NCBI RefSeq assembly: GCF_904426505.1
Contig: NZ_CAJGBN010000019.1
Coordinates: 1 to 39,735, forward strand
From: Rubrivivax sp. A210
Lineage (GTDB): Bacteria; Pseudomonadota; Gammaproteobacteria; Burkholderiales; Burkholderiaceae_C
Direction: 5' to 3'
Length of the DNA: 39,735 nucleotides
Part shown: piece by piece, positions 24,502 through 36,816 of the stretch
Layout: every line of letters starts with the position of its first letter
Numbering within the stretch: position 1 is the first letter of the stretch
The notes under the pieces: model-generated
Seen by the model: only the letters and a program-made list of their open reading frames with translations
The model's database searches: none
What the model was told of the DNA's origin: nothing
Position numbers and translations under genes: made by a program

Positions 24502-24542
24502 GTTCGGTTCTTCATCCACGACTTCAGACTAACGGCCGATCA

Positions 24543-24591
24543 CTGCTGCAAGCTGACGGGAATTTGGAGGACTTCCTCCAGAATGCAGCAG
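24543..24591. repeat. Nested inverted repeats in divergent region
   Basis: Outer arms CTGCTGCA (24543-24550) and TGCAGCAG (24584-24591) enclose an inner palindrome with arms TGGAGGA and TCCTCCA around CT (24565-24580). Both pairs are exact. It may be an operator for the divergent small-protein and dehydratase genes, or a structured RNA element in a long 5' leader. Confidence 0.55.
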
Positions 24592-24694
24592 TTCGTGCGC
24601 TTGAATTCACGCCGCTCGCAGGGCCCAGGGCCCGACGCCCGGCAGCGATGGTGGGTCGGCCCTCCAGACGGCGCAAGAAGTCTTGGCAAGCCTC

Positions 24695-24733
24695 GTTGCT
24701 GCAGTGCAACAAAATCCCCCGAAACCAGGGGGA
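24695..24733 (+). other. Two tandem hairpins in the dehydratase leader
   Basis: GTTGC-N6-GCAAC (24695-24710) is followed by TCCCCC-gaaacca-GGGGGA (24715-24733), both exact inverted repeats, 68-106 bp upstream of the dehydratase start. With the nested repeats further upstream, the 299-bp gene-free region is rich in dyads. No known riboswitch class was recognised. Confidence 0.45.
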
Positions 24734-24800
24734 GACCCCTGCCATGCGGCTCATGGGGGCTCTCTCCCAGGTTCCCTCAAATTTGGACCGGAGCCCTGAC

Positions 24801-25781
24801 ATGCCCCCCTTGGCCATCACGCCCGACGACATCCTGGCCGCGGCCGAGCGCCTTCGCGGCGTGGCCCACCGCACGCCGGTGCTGCGTTCAAGTACCTTCG
24901 ACGCGCGCTGCGACGCCAGCGTCTTCTTCAAGTGCGAGAACCTGCAGCGCATGGGGGCCTTCAAGTTCCGCGGCGCCTACAACGCCTTGTCGCAGTTCAC
25001 GCCGGCGCAGCGGCGCGGCGGCGTGATCGCCTTCTCGTCGGGCAACCACGCCCAGGCCATTGCGCTGTCGGCGCGGCTGCTGGGCATGCCTTCGGTGATC
25101 GTGATGCCCCAGGATTCGCCGGCGGCCAAGCTGGCGGCCACGCGCGAATACCAGCAGGGCCAGGCGGCCAGCGAAGTCATCCTCTACGACCGCTACACCG
25201 AGGACCGCGAGGCCATAGGCCGCCGCCTGGCCGCCGAGCGCGGCATGACCTTGATCCCGCCCTATGACCACCCACATGTGATGGCGGGGCAGGGCACGGC
25301 GGCGCTGGAGCTGATCGGGGAGACCGGGCCGCTGGACCTGCTGCTGGTGTGCGTGGGTGGGGGCGGCCTCGCTTCGGGCAGCGCGGTGGCCGCTCACCAC
25401 GCCAGCCCCGGCATCCAAGTGATCGGCATCGAGCCCGAGGCCGGCAATGACACCCAGCTGAGCCTGGCGCGCGGCGAGATCGTTCACATCGCGACGCCGC
25501 AGACCATTGCCGACGGCGCCCAGACCCAGCACAGCGGCGAATTCACCTTTCCCGTCATCCAGCGCCTTGTCGCGCGCATCGAGACCGTCACCGACGCACA
25601 GCTGGTGCGCACGATGCGCTTCTTCGCCGAGCGCATGAAGCTCGTCGTCGAGCCCACCGGCTGCCTGGGCGCGGCGGCCCTGCTCGAGGGCGTGGTGAGC
25701 GCGCCGGGACAGCGCGTCGGCGTCATCCTCAGTGGCGGCAATGTCGACCTGGCGCGCTATGGCGCTTTCCTGCAGGCCTGA
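24801..25781 (+). CDS. PLP-dependent threonine/serine dehydratase family protein
   Basis: A 326-residue fold-type II PLP enzyme related to threonine dehydratase, serine racemase and threo-3-hydroxyaspartate dehydratase. Lys55 in 'MGAFKFRGAYNAL' forms the Schiff base; 'SSGNHAQAIALSARLLG' binds the substrate carboxylate; the glycine-rich phosphate loop is 'CVGGGGLASG'. There is no C-terminal ACT regulatory domain, so it is of the catabolic type. ATG 24801 has GGAG 7 bp upstream. The frame is open further upstream but that part is dissimilar to the family. Exact substrate (Thr, Ser or hydroxyaspartate) is not decided by sequence. Confidence 0.9.
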   Translation: MPPLAITPDDILAAAERLRGVAHRTPVLRSSTFDARCDASVFFKCENLQRMGAFKFRGAYNALSQFTPAQRRGGVIAFSSGNHAQAIALSARLLGMPSVIVMPQDSPAAKLAATREYQQGQAASEVILYDRYTEDREAIGRRLAAERGMTLIPPYDHPHVMAGQGTAALELIGETGPLDLLLVCVGGGGLASGSAVAAHHASPGIQVIGIEPEAGNDTQLSLARGEIVHIATPQTIADGAQTQHSGEFTFPVIQRLVARIETVTDAQLVRTMRFFAERMKLVVEPTGCLGAAALLEGVVSAPGQRVGVILSGGNVDLARYGAFLQA

Positions 25782-25836
25782 ACGGCGCGCGCTGCGTTAA
25801 GGTCGCGGCTGCCTCTGTCGACTACTGGAGTACACG

Positions 25837-27348
25837 ATGGCCGACGCTGCACCTGTCACCGCCGCCGCGCCCACCCCGCCCGCCGAGCCCGATGCGGCAC
25901 GGCGCCAGTGGCAGGCAGTCGAGCAACTGCTGGCGCGGCCGGCGGCACGCGCCACGGGCAGCGTCACGCTGGGTGGGAGCAAGCATGCCTACCGCAGCGA
26001 CGCCGCTTTCCTGCCGGTGGCACCCACCGGGCTGGACGCCGGTGGCAGCGAGCCCGAGGCGGCGATCCTGGCCACGGCCTACCTGCTGGAAGGCGCAGAA
26101 GCGGCGCGGCGGCCCGTGTGCTTTGCCTTCAACGGCGGCCCCGGCTCGGCCTCGGTCTGGCTGCACCTGGGCGCGCTGGGCCCCAAGCGGGTGGTCGTGC
26201 CCGACGACGGCAGCCCGCCCTGTCCACCCTTTGCGGTGCAGGACAACCCGCACAGCTGGCTCGAGCACTTCGACCTCGTCTTCCTTGACCCGCCTCACAC
26301 CGGCTGGTCGCTCGCCGCCAGCGAGGCCGCGCGCAAGAAGATGCTGGGCGTGGACGGCGATATCGAGGCCCTGGCCGAGGCCATGCGCGTCTGGCTCACC
26401 CGCCACGGCCGCTGGGGCTCGCCGGTCTACCTGGCCGGTGAAAGCTATGGCACGACGCGCGTCGCGGGCCTGGCCGACAAGATGCAGGCCCAGGGCGTGA
26501 TGCTCAGCGGCCTGATCCTGGTGTCCTGCGCGATGGACCTGCAAAGCCTGGCCTTCGCGCCCGGCAATGACCTGCCCTATGCGCTCTTCCTGCCCGCCAT
26601 GGCCCATACGGCGCAGTACCACGGCCTGTTGGCCGGGCCGCTGGCGGCGTCGCCGGCGGCGGCGCGCGAGGCCGCCGAGGCCTTCGTGCAGGACGAGTAC
26701 GCCGCCGCGCTGCAGGCCGGCGCGCGACTGGGCGAGCGCGGCCGTGCGCGCATCGCACGCCGCCTGGCCGAGCTCACCGGCCTGCCGCGCGCATTGGTCG
26801 AAGCGAAGAACCTGCGCATCGCCGACCAGACCTTCTTCTTCGAGGCGCTGCGTCCGCGCGGCCTCATCGTCGGCCGGCTCGACGCCCGCGCCACTGCGCC
26901 CATGGCGGCCAGCCGCACGCGCGAATGGGAATTCGACCCCGGCATGGAGGCCATCGCCGCGCCCTACGCGATGGCGGCCCTGGCCCATTTCCGCGCCGAA
27001 TTGGGGCTCGACCTGGAGACGCGCTACCAGCTGCTGTCGCTGGAGGTCAACAAGGGCTGGAACTGGCTGCGCGGCGAAACCCGCTTCGGCGCCTTCACCT
27101 CCACCAGCCCCGACCTGGCGCGTGCGCTGCGTCGCAACCCGCATCTGCGCGTGCTGGTGGCCAGCGGCCGCTACGACCTGGGCACGCCCTACAGCGCGAG
27201 CGACTGGTCGCTGGCCCACCTCGATGCGCCGCCCGAAGTGCGGGCACGCATCACGCACCGCTACTACGACGCCGGCCACATGATGTACACGCGGCAGGCC
27301 GATCTGACAAAGCTCAAGGCCGACCTGGCGGCCTGGATGGGAAGATAG
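25837..27348 (+). CDS. Peptidase S10 family serine carboxypeptidase-like protein
   Basis: A 503-residue alpha/beta-hydrolase of the S10 family. 'FNGGPGSASVW' forms the oxyanion/carboxylate-recognition loop, Ser203 is in 'LAGESYGTTR', Asp447 in 'SGRYDLGTPY', His481 in 'YDAGHMMY', giving a complete catalytic triad. The N terminus is Ala/Pro-rich with no hydrophobic signal, so a cytoplasmic location is suggested, unlike eukaryotic secreted S10 enzymes. GGAG lies before ATG 25837. The 6-phosphofructokinase gene follows 4 bp after its stop, so they share a transcript although no metabolic link is evident. Confidence 0.9.
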   Translation: MADAAPVTAAAPTPPAEPDAARRQWQAVEQLLARPAARATGSVTLGGSKHAYRSDAAFLPVAPTGLDAGGSEPEAAILATAYLLEGAEAARRPVCFAFNGGPGSASVWLHLGALGPKRVVVPDDGSPPCPPFAVQDNPHSWLEHFDLVFLDPPHTGWSLAASEAARKKMLGVDGDIEALAEAMRVWLTRHGRWGSPVYLAGESYGTTRVAGLADKMQAQGVMLSGLILVSCAMDLQSLAFAPGNDLPYALFLPAMAHTAQYHGLLAGPLAASPAAAREAAEAFVQDEYAAALQAGARLGERGRARIARRLAELTGLPRALVEAKNLRIADQTFFFEALRPRGLIVGRLDARATAPMAASRTREWEFDPGMEAIAAPYAMAALAHFRAELGLDLETRYQLLSLEVNKGWNWLRGETRFGAFTSTSPDLARALRRNPHLRVLVASGRYDLGTPYSASDWSLAHLDAPPEVRARITHRYYDAGHMMYTRQADLTKLKADLAAWMGR

Positions 27349-27352
27349 GACC

Positions 27353-28417
27353 ATGCACATCGGAATCCTCACCGGCGGTGGCGACTGCCCCGGACTCAAC
27401 GCCGTCATCCGCGCCGTCACGCTGGCGCTGCACCGCGAGGGCGCGGCCCGCGTCACCGGCATCGAACGCGGCTTCCACGGCCTGCTGACGCGGCGTGCGC
27501 GGCCGCTCGGGCCCGACAGCGTGGCCGACATCCTGGCCGTCGGCGGCACCGTGCTGGGCACGCACAACACCTGCAACCCCTTCAAGGACGGCGCCACGGG
27601 CGCCGACCGCTCGGCCGAGGCGATGGACTTCGTGCGCGAGCTGGGCCTGGATGCGCTGGTGGCAGTGGGTGGCGACGGCACCATGGCCATCGCCCACCGC
27701 TTCGAGAAGCTGGGCCTGCCGGTGGTGGGCGTGCCCAAGACCATCGACAACGACCTGCCGCACACCGAGCGCACCTTCGGCTTCGACAGCGCGGTGGCCG
27801 TGGTTGCCGAGGCGCTGGATCGCCTGGCCACCACCGGGCGCAGCCACGGCCGCGTGATGATCGCCGAGACCATGGGCCGCTATGCCGGCTGGATCGCGCT
27901 CGAAGGCGGCCTGGCCGGCGGCGCCGACGCCATCCTCATTCCCGAGGTGCCCTTCGACGCCTTTGCCGTGGCCTCGCTGTGCCGCCAGCGCGAGGAGCAG
28001 GGCCTATCGACGCTGATCTGCATCGCCGAGGGCGCCCATGCCCGCGGCCAGGGCCTCACCGTACACGCCACCATCCCCGACAGCCCCGACCCCATACGCC
28101 TGGGCGGCGTCGGCCATGCGCTGCAGCATGTGCTGCAGCCGCTGGTGCAGAGCGAGGTGCGCACCACGCTGCTGGGCCACACCCAGCGCGGCGGTCCGCC
28201 CACCGCCTTCGACCGCATCCTGGCCACCCGCTTCGGCTACCACGCGGCCGAGCTGGTGCTGGGGCGGCGCTACGGCCGCATGGTGGCGCTGCAGGGCGAT
28301 GCCTGCGTCAGCGTGGCGCTGGACGAAGTGGCCGGCAAGACCCGCCTGGTGCCGCTGGACCACCCCATGCTGAAGGCCGCACGCGGCATCGGCATCAGCG
28401 TCGGCGTGGCAGGCTGA
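27353..28417 (+). CDS. pfkA: 6-phosphofructokinase (G/K-type, group III-like)
   Basis: A 354-residue phosphofructokinase that phosphorylates fructose 6-phosphate at C1. '[17 protein letters not shown]' (4-20) is the nucleotide-binding start; 'VGGDGT' (105-110) and 'PKTIDNDL' (128-135) form the phosphoryl-donor and catalytic region. At the two positions that tell donor preference, Gly109 suggests ATP, while Lys129 is the residue typical of PPi-dependent and group III enzymes (classical ATP-PFKs have Gly there). '[13 protein letters not shown]' and '[15 protein letters not shown]' also fit. It is translationally close to the S10 gene. Confidence 0.93.
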   Translation: MHIGILTGGGDCPGLNAVIRAVTLALHREGAARVTGIERGFHGLLTRRARPLGPDSVADILAVGGTVLGTHNTCNPFKDGATGADRSAEAMDFVRELGLDALVAVGGDGTMAIAHRFEKLGLPVVGVPKTIDNDLPHTERTFGFDSAVAVVAEALDRLATTGRSHGRVMIAETMGRYAGWIALEGGLAGGADAILIPEVPFDAFAVASLCRQREEQGLSTLICIAEGAHARGQGLTVHATIPDSPDPIRLGGVGHALQHVLQPLVQSEVRTTLLGHTQRGGPPTAFDRILATRFGYHAAELVLGRRYGRMVALQGDACVSVALDEVAGKTRLVPLDHPMLKAARGIGISVGVAG

Positions 28418-28502
28418 GCAGCGTGGGCGACCCGGGCGCGCGGCGGGCAGGGTTCCGGCGCCGCGCCGGCCGCTAGGCAGCGGTGCGCGCCTGCGGCCTT
28501 CC

Positions 28503-32630
<4,128 letters not shown>

Positions 32631-32656
32631 ACACCTGGAAGCGGTCTGGATGTCGC

Positions 32657-32674
32657 CGTGGCGCCCTGGCCACG
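32657..32674 (+). terminator. Hairpin after the multi-PAS kinase
   Basis: CGTGGC-gccctg-GCCACG, an exact 6-bp stem 27 bp beyond the stop codon. No T-run follows, so a terminator role is only tentative. Confidence 0.25.
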
Positions 32675-32821
32675 CGCAAGGCCTTGGCTCCTGCGGCAGA
32701 TCAATGCCGGCGCAACCGGATCCTCAACTTCGGCCCGCGTTTGCCAATGGTCAAGGCGGCGGGGCCTCGGGAGCGCCCAATCCATGCAAATGCCAGCGTG
32801 GACAAAGGCCGGCTGCCGACG

Positions 32822-32840
32822 AGGCGCTGCTGCAGCGCCT
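32822..32840 (+). other. Hairpin just upstream of the lipoprotein ribosome site
   Basis: Arms AGGCGCTG (32822-32829) and CAGCGCCT (32833-32840) with loop CTG. The AAGGAG ribosome site starts 13 bp later. It could insulate or stabilise the 5' end of the mRNA. Confidence 0.4.
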
Positions 32841-32865
32841 GCCCTCGAACCCAAGGAGCTGAGAG

Positions 32866-33909
32866 ATGAATGTTCGCTATACGGCGCTGGCCCTGGCGGC
32901 CACCGCCCTGCTGACCGCAGGCTGTGCCAACCGCGAGGAGGCCACGCCTCCCAATGTGCTGGTCGCGGCCCGGGTGGCCACGCCGCCGGTGCTGGACGGC
33001 GACGCCAGCGATGCCGCCTGGGCGGCGGCCAAGGCCATCAAGGTCGAGCTGACCGGCGGCATGAACTTCGCCAACGGCAAGGGCGAGACCCTGGCCACGC
33101 TGAAGGCGGTCTACAGCGGCGACACCGTCTACTTCCTGGTGCAGTACGCCGACCCGACGAATTCGCTGCGCCGCGGCCCGTACCAGAAACAGGCCGATGG
33201 TTCGTGGAAGAAGCTCAAGGACCCGGCCGACAAGGGAGGCGACGACAACGTCTACTACGAAGACAAGTGGGCGATGATCTGGAACATCAACAACTCCATG
33301 GTCAACTTCGACAAGAAGGGTTGCGCCGTGGCCTGCCACCTGGGCGAGGGCAAGCCCTATGGCAACAAGTACCTGGCCAGCGAAGGCCAGCTCGGCGACA
33401 TGTGGCACATGAAGGGCAGCCGCACGGCGCCGCTGGGCAAGGTCGACGACCAGTACCTCAACCACGCCCGCCACGACCCCAAGACCAACCCGAATGCCGG
33501 CCGCAAGAGCGACCCGGGCGGCCCCGAGTACAAGGGCTTCGACCTCGTGGCCGGCAAGCCGCCCTTCATGAACCCCGACGCCAGGCCGTTGAACGCGGGC
33601 GGCAAGGCCTACATCGTCGACGGCAGCCAGGTTGCCTTCGACGACAGCAAGTTCAAGCCGGGCGACGAGGTCGCGTCCTACCTGGTCTTCCCGCTCAAGA
33701 CCGATCGCGCCGACATCAACGTGGCGCTGCGCTGGGCCCAGGGCATGCACACCTCTGAAGTGAGCCGCAAGCTCGTGACCGGCAGCAAGTTCGACGTGCA
33801 GTTCGCCGATCTCGATGCCCGCTACGGCTTCGGCTTCGCCGCCTTCGACAACGCCCAGGTGCAGCACGCCACTGGCGACGAGCCGCTGTACCTGCGCTTC
33901 GGCAAGTAG
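32866..33909 (+). CDS. EB_dh-like heme-binding lipoprotein with CX3CH motif
   Basis: A 347-residue predicted lipoprotein: signal 'ALALAATALLTAGC' with lipidated Cys20. Residues about 36-340 resemble the ethylbenzene-dehydrogenase gamma-subunit-like (DOMON/EB_dh) beta-sandwich that binds heme: 'PVLDGDASDAAWAAAKAIKVEL' at its start and 'VYFLVQYADPTNS' after it. Cys153-Ala-Val-Ala-Cys157-His158 forms a CX3CH motif instead of the common CX2CH of c-type hemes, and several Met and His ('GDMWHMKGS') follow. A strong ribosome site AAGGAG precedes ATG 32866 by 7 bp. Probably a periplasmic electron carrier; no redox partner genes are nearby. Confidence 0.78.
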   Translation: MNVRYTALALAATALLTAGCANREEATPPNVLVAARVATPPVLDGDASDAAWAAAKAIKVELTGGMNFANGKGETLATLKAVYSGDTVYFLVQYADPTNSLRRGPYQKQADGSWKKLKDPADKGGDDNVYYEDKWAMIWNINNSMVNFDKKGCAVACHLGEGKPYGNKYLASEGQLGDMWHMKGSRTAPLGKVDDQYLNHARHDPKTNPNAGRKSDPGGPEYKGFDLVAGKPPFMNPDARPLNAGGKAYIVDGSQVAFDDSKFKPGDEVASYLVFPLKTDRADINVALRWAQGMHTSEVSRKLVTGSKFDVQFADLDARYGFGFAAFDNAQVQHATGDEPLYLRFGK

Positions 33910-33922
33910 AAGGCCGCGGCGC

Positions 33923-34666
33923 TCAAGGGGTGCCGCGCACGTCGGCCATCGGCTCGGCGCCAAAGTCGGGCCGGGCCAGGTAACGCAGCAGCTTGGCTGC
34001 CGCCTGCTCGGGCGTGTCGAGCCGCCCGCCGGCCTTGAGCGCGGCGAAGTTCTTCTGTTCGGCAAAGCGCGCCGGGTCGGCGCCGCGCAGCTGTAGCTGC
34101 ATGTCGGTGTCGATCACGCCCGGCGCCAGCGAGACCACGCCCGCGCCCTGAGGCCGGGCCGCCTCTTCCAGCGCCAGCGCACGCGCCAGGTTGTCCATGC
34201 CGGCCTTGGCGGCGCAATAGGCCGTGGCGCCGGCCATGCCGCGTCGCCCCAGCCCCGATGACACCAGCAGCAGTTTGCGCGGGCAGGCCCAGCCGGCGGT
34301 GGCTTGCAGGAAGGCCGCACTCAGCAGCAGCGGCGCCTCCAGGCCAACACGGATGGCGTTGACCAGATCGCCAGCCGCGGTGTCGGCCAGCGGCGCCGGT
34401 GGCGTGATGACGCCGGCGTTGTTGATCAGCGTGGCCGATTCGATGGCATTCGCGTCCTGCGCCGCCAGCCACAGCGCCAGCTGCGCCGCCACCGGCGCGG
34501 CCTCGGCCAGGTCGGCAGTCCAGCAGACGAGTTCGGCGCCCGCGGGCACTTCGATCTCAGGGGCATGGCGCGAAATCGCCAGCACGCGCTGGCCGGCGGC
34601 CAGCAATTGCGCCGTCAGGGCCAGGCCCAGGCCCCGCGACGCGCCGGTGAGGATGGTGAGGTGCAT
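33923..34666 (-). CDS. Short-chain dehydrogenase/reductase (benzil/sepiapterin reductase-like)
   Basis: A 247-residue classical SDR: TGASRGLG (7-14), 'INNAG' (81-85), Ser136/137 in 'LLLVSSGLG', Tyr150-x3-Lys154 in 'YCAAK', and 'SLAPGVIDTDMQ'. The pattern 'ALEEAARPQGAGVVSLAPGVIDTDMQ' is typical of the YueD-like benzil reductase group. ATG 34666 is the first codon of the Rossmann strand. The gene converges on the lipoprotein gene with 13 bp between their ends, and rluA lies directly upstream on the same strand. Substrate unknown. Confidence 0.85.
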   Translation of the reverse strand: MHLTILTGASRGLGLALTAQLLAAGQRVLAISRHAPEIEVPAGAELVCWTADLAEAAPVAAQLALWLAAQDANAIESATLINNAGVITPPAPLADTAAGDLVNAIRVGLEAPLLLSAAFLQATAGWACPRKLLLVSSGLGRRGMAGATAYCAAKAGMDNLARALALEEAARPQGAGVVSLAPGVIDTDMQLQLRGADPARFAEQKNFAALKAGGRLDTPEQAAAKLLRYLARPDFGAEPMADVRGTP

Positions 34667-34697
34667 GGCCGCACTGTAGCCGCGCCGCCGGCCGGCG

Positions 34698-35312
34698 TCA
34701 GAACGGCGCCGGGCTCTCGAAGCGGCAGGCCGCGCCCGTGAGCGGATGGCTGAAGGCGAGGGCGCTGGCATGCAGCAGCAGGCGTTCGGCCTGCGGTGGC
34801 TCGGGGCCGTAGAGGCTGTCGCCCATGATCGGGTGGCCGATGGACAGCAGGTGTACGCGCAGCTGGTGCGAGCGGCCGGTGATCGGTTCCAGTTCCAGCC
34901 GCGTCGTCGACGTGTCGCGCGACAGCACCCGCCACCGCGTCAGCGAGGGCTTGCCGCGCTCGGCGTCGACGCATTGCCGCGGGCGCCGCGGCCAGTCGGC
35001 GGCCAGTGGCGCGTCGATGCGGCCCTCGTCCTCGACCCCTACGCCGGCCACCACCGCGACATAGCGCTTGTGTACCTGGCGCGCCGCAAAGGCCATGCTC
35101 AGCGCGCGCTGCCATTGCGCGCCACGCGCGAACAGCATCAGTCCCGAGGTCGCCATGTCGAGCCGATGCACGATGAGTGCGTCGGCAAAGCGCTGTTGCA
35201 CGCGGCTTGCAAGATTGTCGCGCCCGGCCTCGCCGCGGCCGGGCACGGACAGCAGGCCGGCCGGCTTGGTGACGACGACGAGGGCCTCGTCGGCATGCAG
35301 CACTTCGAGCAT
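34698..35312 (-). CDS. rluA: RluA-family pseudouridine synthase
   Basis: A 204-residue RNA pseudouridine synthase. Catalytic Asp52 lies in 'VHRLDMATSGLMLFARG', with 'VVTKPAGLLSVPGRGE' (13-28) and 'ITGRSHQLRVHLLSIGHPIMGD' completing the fold. The 'LLSVPGR' segment and absence of an S4 domain point to RluA itself (E. coli RluA is 219 residues), which modifies 23S rRNA position 746 and tRNA position 32. ATG 35312 is the first good start. The SDR gene follows 31 bp downstream. Confidence 0.88.
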   Translation of the reverse strand: MLEVLHADEALVVVTKPAGLLSVPGRGEAGRDNLASRVQQRFADALIVHRLDMATSGLMLFARGAQWQRALSMAFAARQVHKRYVAVVAGVGVEDEGRIDAPLAADWPRRPRQCVDAERGKPSLTRWRVLSRDTSTTRLELEPITGRSHQLRVHLLSIGHPIMGDSLYGPEPPQAERLLLHASALAFSHPLTGAACRFESPAPF

Positions 35313-35423
35313 CGCAGCGATTGTGGATGCTCGGCCACGGCGCGGGCGATCCCGGCTTGACGGCGCGCGCAGGCCGGCGCACATTGCCCCCTTCGTTTCA
35401 CCCACCACCTCAGGAGGCTCGCC

Positions 35424-35468
35424 ATGGAATACGCACCCGCTGCCTTCCTGTCGGCCCGCACGCGCTGA
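35424..35468 (+). CDS. Candidate 14-residue leader peptide ahead of rsgA
   Basis: ATG at 35424 lies 6 bp after a perfect Shine-Dalgarno AGGAGG (35412-35417), the best in the window, and is followed by 13 codons and TGA: MEYAPAAFLSARTR. The last three residues are Arg-Thr-Arg, an R-x-R ('+x+') pattern known from ribosome-stalling leader peptides of macrolide-resistance genes. The stop lies 232 bp before rsgA. Translation and function are unproven; a stray ribosome site is possible. Confidence 0.5.
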   Translation: MEYAPAAFLSARTR

Positions 35469-35569
35469 TCCGAGCCCGCGCAACAACCGCCCAGCCCGCG
35501 CCTCCCGGCGCATCGACCCCCAGGTCGACTCTCCCAGGCTGAAGCGCGTTCCCGCAGGGCCGTGACGCC

Positions 35570-35587
35570 CCACGGCGCAAGCCGTGG
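35570..35587 (+). other. GNRA-capped hairpin in rsgA leader
   Basis: Exact 7-bp stem CCACGGC / GCCGTGG closed by GCAA, a stable RNA tetraloop. It lies 102 bp beyond the leader-peptide stop. Confidence 0.5.
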
Positions 35588-35700
35588 TCCGTGCCGCGGC
35601 CGACAGACAACCCCCGCATCCGCCGCAGGCCTTGCCGCCTGCGTCTGCCGTGGCGCGCCCGCGCGCCGCGATGGTCTGTCCGTCTCCTGTTGGAACGTCA

Positions 35701-36792
35701 ATGAACGAATCACCGGATTTCCCGCGGCTCGCCCGCATCGGCCTGACCCCGGCCGTGATCCAGAACCTGGCGGCCTTGCCGCCTGCCGTCCACGCGCTGG
35801 CCCTGATGCGCGTGACCGAGGTGCAGCGCGAAGGGCTGACGCTGCACGATGGCCTGCAGGAGCACGGCGCGCGCCTGCTGCCGGCACTGCGCGCACGCCT
35901 GGCGCTGCAGGCCGACGCCGTCGCCGTCGGCGACTGGGTGCTGGCCGAACGCAATGCGCTGGCCGAATGGTGGGTGGCCGAACGCGTGCCGCCGCTCAAC
36001 CAGCTGGCGCGGCGCCTGCACGACGGGCGCGACAAGGTCGAGCGCCTGGTCATCGTCAGCAATGTCGACACCGCCTTGCTGGTGATGGGGCTGGATCACG
36101 ACTTCAACCCGCGCCGGCTGGAACGCTACATCGCCCTCGTCGCCATGGCCGGCATCGATGCCGTGGTGGTGCTGACCAAGCAGGATCTCTGCGCTGATAC
36201 CGTCGGGCGCCTGCGCCAGGCGCGCGCCGTGCTGCCGGCCGCGGTGCCGGCGCTGGCCCTCAACGCACTGGGCGACGAGCCGCGCGCCGCGCTCGCGCCC
36301 TGGCTGGGCGAGGGCCGCAGCCTGGTGCTGATGGGTTCCAGCGGCGCCGGCAAGAGCACGCTGACGAATGCCCTCATCGGTGCCGACGTGGCCGTGGTCG
36401 GCGCCAACCGTGCCGACGACAGCCGTGGTCGCCACACCACCACCGCGCGCAGCCTGCACCTGACCGCCGACGGCGCCTGCATCATCGACACCCCGGGCCT
36501 GCGCACGCTGCGCCTGGACGGCGAGGCCGGCGCGCTGGACGCCGTCTTCGCCGACATCGGTGCCCTGGCCCTGCGCTGCCGCTTCCGCGACTGCCGCCAC
36601 GAGGCCGAGCCCGGCTGTGCGGTGCGCGAGGCGGTGGCCGACGAGCGCCTGCGCAACTATCACAAGCTGCAGCGCGAGGCCTTGCGGGACACGCAGAGTG
36701 CGCTCGAACGCAAGACCCAGGTGGCGCAGTGGAAGGTGCGCACGCGTTCGGCGCGTGAGCGCAGCGACGCCAAACGTGGACGGGGCTCATGA
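35701..36792 (+). CDS. rsgA: Ribosome small-subunit-dependent GTPase RsgA
   Basis: A 363-residue circularly permuted GTPase acting in 30S subunit maturation. An OB-like region ('AVAVGDWVLAE', about 73-83) is followed by G4 'LTKQDL' (158-163), then G1 'GSSGAGKST' (212-220), the G2-region 'RADDSRGRHTTTAR' and G3 'DTPGLR' (263-268). The zinc finger is Cys293, Cys298, His300, Cys306 in 'CRFRDCRHEAEPGC'. The basic C terminus could contact rRNA. Longer N terminus than E. coli RsgA's OB domain alone. It is preceded by an unusual leader with a short ORF and has only a weak ribosome site. Confidence 0.93.
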   Translation: MNESPDFPRLARIGLTPAVIQNLAALPPAVHALALMRVTEVQREGLTLHDGLQEHGARLLPALRARLALQADAVAVGDWVLAERNALAEWWVAERVPPLNQLARRLHDGRDKVERLVIVSNVDTALLVMGLDHDFNPRRLERYIALVAMAGIDAVVVLTKQDLCADTVGRLRQARAVLPAAVPALALNALGDEPRAALAPWLGEGRSLVLMGSSGAGKSTLTNALIGADVAVVGANRADDSRGRHTTTARSLHLTADGACIIDTPGLRTLRLDGEAGALDAVFADIGALALRCRFRDCRHEAEPGCAVREAVADERLRNYHKLQREALRDTQSALERKTQVAQWKVRTRSARERSDAKRGRGS

Positions 36793-36816
36793 CCCGTCTG
36801 CCACGACCGCTTTGCT

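Larger units (their letters stand above)
35313..35700. promoter_or_regulatory. Structured rsgA leader region
   Basis: A 388-bp stretch without a large gene. It contains the 14-codon leader ORF, an exact hairpin CCACGGC-GCAA-GCCGTGG with a GNRA tetraloop (35570-35587), and a pyrimidine-rich run 'CTGTCCGTCTCCTG' just before rsgA that could pair partly with the leader's CAGGAG. No known riboswitch was recognised. The longer frames through this part are shadows. Confidence 0.5.

Noticed and set aside
24695..24710. PhaR/phasin-type operator (GTTGCTGCAGTGCAAC)
   Set aside because: It vaguely resembles TGCA-containing PHA regulatory sites, but no PHA gene is nearby and the match rests on memory, so it is listed only as a dyad.
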